NCBI GenBank assembly: GCA_934667845.1
Contig: CAKUMQ010000076.1
Span: 1 to 11,086 of the forward strand
Source: an uncultured Eubacteriales bacterium
Lineage (GTDB): Bacteria; Bacillota; Clostridia; Oscillospirales; Acutalibacteraceae
Direction of reading: 5' to 3'
Length of the DNA: 11,086 nt
The notes beneath the pieces are model-generated. The model was given only the letters and a program-made list of their open reading frames with translations. It was not told the DNA's origin and did not search any database. The position numbers and the translations under genes were made by a program. Position 1 is the first letter of the stretch. Each line of letters begins with the position of its first letter. Below are positions 8,701-11,086 of the stretch, piece after piece.

Positions 8701-10069
8701 TGACGGCTACTGCGCGGATGTCGTCCGCCTGCTTCTCGGGGATATCGGCTTCACCGCCGGTACGACCACCATGGGCGGGCTGGCGGACGCCGCCGACAGG
8801 CTCGAGCGCGCCCGCAAGGCGCTTGACGCCCTGGCCGAAACGCAGAAATCGCTGCTTGGCGAGGAGGCCGGGGCTTCGCTTGCGGACGCCGAGGCGCTGC
8901 TGGCTGTATACAACAAGGCGATCGAAACGCTTGAAGCATGGCTGCAGGAGGATACCGCCAAATATCCGCAGATCGCGAGTGCCCTGCAGGCGCTGGCAGA
9001 CGGGACCGCAGCCGAGCTCCGTTCCTGCACCGACCGTAACGGCGCGATCCTGGCGCTTGAGCGTCACTGCGCCGATGTTGCAGGCGCGCTGATCGATGCA
9101 GCGGGCTTTGTGCCCGGCAAAACCGCCATGGCGGCAGTGGACGGGGATGCGGTCAAAACCGCACGCGCGGCTTACAACGCCCTGACCGACGCACAGCGGA
9201 CGCTCGTTTCCGAAAGTGCGCTCCAAACGCTGGAGGCGGCGGAAAAGCTGCTTACAGATTACCGCAGGGCGGCGGACGAGCTCGGACAGCAGAGCGCCAA
9301 GGATCAGACAAGATATTCCGCGCTGGCCGACCGCATCGGCGCGCTGACCGCACAGCGTGCGGCAGAGCTTAACGCCTGCATCTCGGCGGAAGAGGCACAG
9401 CAGGTCATCGACCGCTATAACGCACAGGTTGCCGATCTGCTCATCGGGCAGATCGACCCGCTCCCGCAGAAGCCCACGGAGGAATTCCTGGAAGAGCTGG
9501 GGCGCACGCTGCGCCGCGCGCAGGAGCACTACCGCGCGCTGACCGACGCGCAGAAACAGTATGTCACACGTCTGGAGGAGCTGCGGGCGGCGGAGGAATA
9601 CTACCGCACCGCCGAAGCGGAAAAGCCCGCGCAGCCGCAAACACCGGAAACAGAGGAATCATCCGATCAGCCCGCCCCCTCTGAGCCCTCCGAGCCGCAG
9701 CCGAACAGCGACGCCGTCAAAGCCGTTTCCGATCTGATCCGCGGTATCGGCGAAGTCACGCTTGAGCGCAGGGAGGCGATCGAAGCGGCGCTGGATGCTT
9801 TCAACGCGCTGACCGACGGGGAAAAAGCGCTTCTGCCCGCCGGAGACAAGGCGGCGCTGGACACCGCCGTTGCGGCATATCAGGCGCTGCTCGACGCGCA
9901 GACGCCGACAGAGCCCTCAAAACAGCCCGACGGTCAAAAGCCCGCGGAGGAAAGCAAGGGCTTTGACTGGAGGATCGTCTGGCTGACCGCCGGTATTCTG
10001 GGCGCAGCCGCAATGATCTTCGGTCTGGTCAGGTGGTTCCTTGCCGCAAAGCGCGCAAAGGAAAAATGA
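2750..10069 (+). CDS. Giant secreted, membrane-anchored surface protein with GLUG-type repeats and helical repeats, under B12 riboswitch control
   Basis: This 2439-residue extracellular protein starts at ATG 2750. GAGGTG (2738-2743) lies six bases upstream and a signal peptide follows at once; the frame is open further upstream only through the leader and terminator. Residues 1-24 are a signal peptide (MKRG, hydrophobic core, cleavage after VFA). Three beta modules (about 28-367, 613-1043, 1339-1749) each start with a PY-I/V..LT.(D/H)IDL...GTFDG block and carry GGIVG (GLUG-type) repeats. Each is followed by a long helical, Ala/Glu-rich region (about 378-600, 1050-1330, 1758-2290) reminiscent of FIVAR-like stalks. 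The last region contains ~117-residue repeats. A Pro/Glu linker (2291-2321), one more helical unit (2322-2384) and a second linker lead to a C-terminal membrane helix (about 2408-2431) and basic tail AKRAKEK. No LPXTG motif occurs before it, so tethering is by the membrane rather than by sortase. No catalytic domain is seen. It may be an adhesin or a corrinoid-capture scaffold; the riboswitch favours the latter. Confidence 0.92.
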   Translation: MKRGMALLLALVLILGAFPAAVFAAGGTLTGAGTEASPYEIADADDLMAFAALVNDEGQTRIFGVLTDHIDLTGYDWIPIGSTQKKPYSGTFDGRGYSVRLDAKIDADWGNDCSGLFNTLKNATVRNIRMEGKVTSEEGMGLYLSMGSVAAFLDKNNTIENCSSSVEYAVGDTTVGVGGIVGYVYDSGNEIIACANHGEITGTCEDDQNGYGGIVGWTDYDITLKYCYNSAAIHAPGDMGYAGGLIGIAYGTPTLIGCYTSASTEDNDYLNPRWAERTAMITSDYAAGDFFGTASDISDDLMHNMTYSETIEGECGLNPYEYGDGDQIRRAWDHSDRIDDALEYLNGGETYYTASDEIGDGWPVLAWELEAPASQNTPQEKALAAAKKAFDDEKNAALTALDNGKTIGSTKYVGYTTYKYRQDNTYTNPVTNDYYRYNSENWALLEGYYRTARQELKDRAYVAPEDFESMEAEDITADGARQQTEARLTVTSDEALLNMAEVLTISRQKDFDGKKLTAQRDYYTAYIKQLYALDTDRGMLSAVWHELTGTAPGELETLAEKLDETLGAGLEALGATRTQKQLDAVRAEWSGKLLAVRKDYTVPEFDSGVADKWDGTTKTQPAGSGTKADPYQIGTGAELAWFADRVNSGSLAACAVLTADIDLNRQEWTAIATDKYNRYTGTFDGQGHIIHGLWSTAEGQQVQGLFGYIGHKTNDRASCAVIQNVRIAGHIRAVQSNGSGMIAGDSEGMIYNCEVSAFLGTWQGISSVGGIVGDLKGGSVENCRTYGLYLATDDSKYSGNMVNSIGGIAGSAGAGEPRDGALIRYCENDLRLRGYEMSYLSGKASGVGGIVGVVYGTAKVRESVNRAEVFGGLRVGGIVGNVNANGSLDMAYVTNYGDVYGSDGNTDVRGTGGITGISADTASLSLRYAYNAGTIYSEAHRNKYNSAYDYSTAAGSTGAIIGNWRAGDVEHVQSCSADNTLWGYAAATGADSTDAIRTDRITPEVNAGGGMWEKLTATRGLLDQLIHIGSSRDTRYPVYGTQSRLFNDTVMQCVRKVELCTTAEEIEAALREAEAALSAVPTELEAAKAALRGEMQAFADGNLYDAENQKAVDAVLAEADAALEAAKTLADVTDVRQTYLGSENIDGRLKEIATYPVKAANALYNEFIYGKNYTRQDTALLLRAYESQKLKLDRAKTVEEVESLYAEARKALTELVSDFTEGSTAPDADQAAQDALALARREILDELSALEKKYADALTEQAGDLTALAEKWQNAVQSLLDESRAALHTAAAPALDGIVSYAELDALRQSAMQELDALCAAARRKLAVLLASADNINAWDGETKAQPTGKGTEAEPYRIGTGAELAWLADKVNGGNSGSLYAVLTADIDLGFCEWTPIGRKVGYSNGAYRGTFDGQGHTVSGLYISSADTGYVGLFGRGFVGTKLRDLTVRGEISLTDVTSDIVVGGIIADSTSAVFENCVSDVQISVTFNDLGGRGSSLGGFAGLASSGTFTDCRFEGSITCLYQYSSYLGFSDGGLGGIVGYLKNGRLERCANVGDVTANKASGVGGIAGRIYAYNDEETALHECLNAGHISNDVNFVIGVGEWPVGGIGGIAGVVQSGRITIDTCYNTGVISGGIIAGGILGGESGKYGKTASTGNPLLTVKNCYNAGVLDTGTKIDHIGTLVGFPIDGQYRDNLYVLSGTARSAMGWKSSQGDRVYTADTLTADMFDGLIDSIAGLNGSFPVFPWQLLTSDSRETVITYLNDLYRTKAEPLISDTQRAALTAMLSQTADTVRTTDDVLTLLEAYHAALAAMEPEKLLDEARAAALQTLTRLYETAKTAYSAIETALTARYDADRVAVAQSANAAQAEAVIDSFAANTVDLLVADAQGAPLRELTSRAEAIEAAYTALTAAQQSLVLNYAALTDIKALAVLYSSDLALLTQWNEEDKTAYPDLAQALTALGAEAQTALGACTGREELSPVLDGYCADVVRLLLGDIGFTAGTTTMGGLADAADRLERARKALDALAETQKSLLGEEAGASLADAEALLAVYNKAIETLEAWLQEDTAKYPQIASALQALADGTAAELRSCTDRNGAILALERHCADVAGALIDAAGFVPGKTAMAAVDGDAVKTARAAYNALTDAQRTLVSESALQTLEAAEKLLTDYRRAADELGQQSAKDQTRYSALADRIGALTAQRAAELNACISAEEAQQVIDRYNAQVADLLIGQIDPLPQKPTEEFLEELGRTLRRAQEHYRALTDAQKQYVTRLEELRAAEEYYRTAEAEKPAQPQTPETEESSDQPAPSEPSEPQPNSDAVKAVSDLIRGIGEVTLERREAIEAALDAFNALTDGEKALLPAGDKAALDTAVAAYQALLDAQTPTEPSKQPDGQKPAEESKGFDWRIVWLTAGILGAAAMIFGLVRWFLAAKRAKEK
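2831..3850 (+). repeat. Beta (GLUG-type) module A of the giant protein
   Basis: Residues 28-367. The module opens with GAGTEASPYEI and LTDHIDL..YDWIPIG..GTFDG, then shows turns of VGGIVGY (from residue 177), YGGIVGW and AGGLIGI. Each is followed by a short strand and a Cys-containing IACANHG, KYCYNSA or IGCYTSA segment. It closes with WPVLAW. This spacing suits a right-handed beta-helix-like fold, with cysteines probably buried in the stack. It lacks the WDG lead-in seen in modules B and C. Confidence 0.75.
4586..5878 (+). repeat. Beta (GLUG-type) module B of the giant protein
   Basis: Residues 613-1043. It opens with WDGTTKTQPAGSGTKADPY, then LTADIDLNRQEWTAIA and GTFDGQGH. Five GLUG-type turns follow (VGGIVGD, IGGIAGS, VGGIVGV, VGGIVGN, TGGITGI). 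It closes with YPVYGTQS. The WTAIA/GTFDG block is the same as in A and C, but the body has diverged and is longer. The start of the conserved block lies 592 residues after that of A and 726 before that of C. Confidence 0.75.
6764..7996 (+). repeat. Beta (GLUG-type) module C of the giant protein
   Basis: Residues 1339-1749. The opening WDGETKAQPTGKGTEAEPYRIGTGAELAWLADKVN is nearly a copy of module B's and is followed by LTADIDLGFCEWTPIG and GTFDGQGH. Turns include VGGIIAD, LGGFAGL, LGGIVGY, VGGIAGR, IGGIAGV and AGGILGG, with NCVS, DCRF, RCAN, ECLN, TCYN and NCYN after them. It closes with FPVFPW. B and C are the more recent duplicate pair. Confidence 0.75.
8471..9620 (+). repeat. Array of ~117-residue helical repeats near the C-terminus of the giant protein
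   Basis: A Y/L-x-A-L-x-x-x-Q motif recurs at residues 1908 (YTALTAAQQSL), 2025 (LDALAETQKSL), 2142 (YNALTDAQRTL) and 2261 (YRALTDAQKQY), at spacings of 117, 117 and 119 residues. Within units, a conserved YP/YS..A..L.AL segment and a C-T/I...L..YCADV-like segment (VLDGYCADV, ALERHCADV, VIDRYNAQV) recur in phase. A fifth copy of the motif (FNALTDGEKAL, residue 2351) sits after the Pro linker, 90 residues on. Sequence identity between units is low, so the duplication is old. The composition suggests a helical-bundle stalk. Confidence 0.75.
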
Positions 10070-10090
10070 CCCGATAGTGAAACTGTACCG

Positions 10091-10128
10091 CAGGAAGGAG
10101 AAGGGCAAGGCCGCCTTTCTCCTTCCTG
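10091..10128 (+). other. Strong intercistronic hairpin without a U-tract
   Basis: CAGGAAGGAGAA (10091-10102) pairs perfectly over 12 bp with TTCTCCTTCCTG (10117-10128) around a 14-base loop. TGATATTCC follows, so the U-tract needed for intrinsic termination is missing on both strands. It sits between the two surface-protein genes. It could reduce downstream expression, protect an mRNA 3' end, or mark a processing site. The left arm also contains a GGAGG-like stretch that the hairpin would mask, though no start codon follows it closely. Confidence 0.6.
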
Positions 10129-10154
10129 TGATATTCCGAACCGAGGTGAGGTCT

Positions 10155-11086
10155 GTGAAAAAACGATGGAAACCGCTGATCAAAGCGGGATCGGCACTGC
10201 TTTTGTGCCTGCTGCTGGGCATCTCTTTTCTGAATCTGCAGAAGGGTGAGCCGCAGCGTCAGAGTCCGGATCCGATCTCGCGGATGCTGCTGTCGGACGC
10301 AGAGCTTTTATATGATGCCGACGGTCTGACGCAGCTCGGCAATGCCACCGAAAAACGGCAGACCGAGCCGCCGTCGGAGGCGGAGGAATCGTCCGGCGAA
10401 CCGACCGAACCGCCTGCCGAGACGCCGCCGCAAAAGCAGCCGGACGATCCCGTTCCGACTCCCGACGAGCCCGGCGAAAAGTCCAGCGACGAGCCGAGCG
10501 AAACGCCCGGCCGCTCAAACATCGGCGATCTTCTGGACATCACCGGAAACGGCGGCGGCTCCGGTAGGCAGACGCCCTCGCGCGAACCTGCCGGGGAGCC
10601 GGGCAGCTCCGAGGCGGGCGACCCGGACCGCTATTTTGAAACCAGCATCATCGACGGCGACACCGTTGATTACCGTGACTATACCTTTACCATCCGGCAC
10701 TTAAAGCCGCTTTTGCAGGTGCGCGGGCTGACCGTGACCGTCAACGGCGAGGAATATTCTTTCCGCGCCGCGTCCGGAAGCGTGATGATCCGGCTTGCCG
10801 TCGGCACAAACACCGTCGTTGTGCGCGCCGCTTATTTTGACGGCACGGACAACATCGCCGCCTCGCGCGCCTACACCCTCCACTACAGTCCCGCAGGCGA
10901 AACGGTGATCGTCGCCTACCGTATACAGGACAACGCGCCGCTGAGCGACCTGCACAGCACCGCCGAGAGCAGACTGCACTTCGTCGCCTACGGCCTGCGT
11001 GACGGCAAGCGTCTGCGCGCCTCGGTGCGGCAAAACGGCAAAACGGTCACTTCCGGCTCCGATTCCTTTGATATCACGCTGCAATT
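10155..11086 (+). CDS. N-terminally membrane-anchored surface protein with Pro/Glu-rich spacer and beta-sandwich domains (3' end outside window)
   Basis: The frame opens with GTG at 10155, six bases after GAGGTG (10143-10148), and stays open to the edge (310 residues seen). MKKRWKPLIK is basic and is followed by a hydrophobic stretch (about 10-28) with no clear signal-peptidase site and no proper lipobox: C18 lies within LLLCLLLG. I therefore read it as an uncleaved signal anchor. Residues about 70-157 are rich in Pro, Glu and Ser (EPTEPPAETPPQ, PTPDEPGE), like a cell-wall-spanning spacer. From about 160 a beta-rich domain begins (YFETSIIDG, LTVTVNGEEYSF, LAVGTNTVVVRA, YTLHYSP), and a second begins near 250 (VIVAYRIQDN). 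These look like cadherin/Ig-type folds. The gene lies 85 bases after the giant protein gene, so it probably shares the B12-controlled transcript. A ligand-binding domain, for example a transcobalamin-like DUF4430, might follow beyond the edge but is not visible. Confidence 0.82.
   Translation, partial: MKKRWKPLIKAGSALLLCLLLGISFLNLQKGEPQRQSPDPISRMLLSDAELLYDADGLTQLGNATEKRQTEPPSEAEESSGEPTEPPAETPPQKQPDDPVPTPDEPGEKSSDEPSETPGRSNIGDLLDITGNGGGSGRQTPSREPAGEPGSSEAGDPDRYFETSIIDGDTVDYRDYTFTIRHLKPLLQVRGLTVTVNGEEYSFRAASGSVMIRLAVGTNTVVVRAAYFDGTDNIAASRAYTLHYSPAGETVIVAYRIQDNAPLSDLHSTAESRLHFVAYGLRDGKRLRASVRQNGKTVTSGSDSFDITLQ

Noticed and set aside
7679..9640. A 653-residue open frame on the minus strand
   Set aside because: Same reason: it mirrors the Ala/Glu-rich helical region on the other strand and has no recognisable domain or start region.

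Overview
The window looks like a piece of a gut-type Firmicutes (Clostridia) chromosome, probably Oscillospiraceae/Ruminococcaceae-like. The clues are GGAGG-type ribosome binding sites, TATAAT promoters, rho-independent terminators, and a GC-rich surface protein built from GLUG-type beta repeats and long helical regions. All complete genes that I accept lie on the + strand. The taxonomic placement is an inference.

Region 1 (1-1141): the tail of an unrecognised gene ends inside a strong terminator. An extended -10 promoter and a more AT-rich class I SAM-dependent methyltransferase (171-788, YrrT-like) follow immediately. Next come about 350 bases without a convincing gene. They hold a three-copy 21-bp tandem repeat and an imperfect hairpin, which may be a mobile-element scar.

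Region 2 (1142-2378): a two-gene unit with a 22-base gap. It encodes a small multi-pass membrane protein and a nitrilase-superfamily carbon-nitrogen hydrolase. The hydrolase has clear Glu and Cys catalytic residues but an Arg at the usual Lys position.

Region 3 (2428-11086): the most interesting part. A good promoter drives a leader that I read as a cobalamin riboswitch, ending in a strong intrinsic terminator with a possible antiterminator. Behind it is a 2439-residue secreted, membrane-anchored protein. It has a signal peptide, three GLUG/beta-helix-like modules each followed by a helical region, a terminal array of about 117-residue helical repeats, Pro/Glu linkers, and a C-terminal membrane helix with a basic tail and no LPXTG. 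After an 85-base gap holding a 12-bp hairpin comes a second surface protein, cut by the window end. It has an N-terminal membrane anchor, a Pro/Glu-rich spacer and beta-sandwich-like domains. B12-controlled expression of two tethered extracellular proteins suggests a corrinoid capture or presentation system in a Gram-positive bacterium. The riboswitch and architecture are read from sequence; the corrinoid role is inference.
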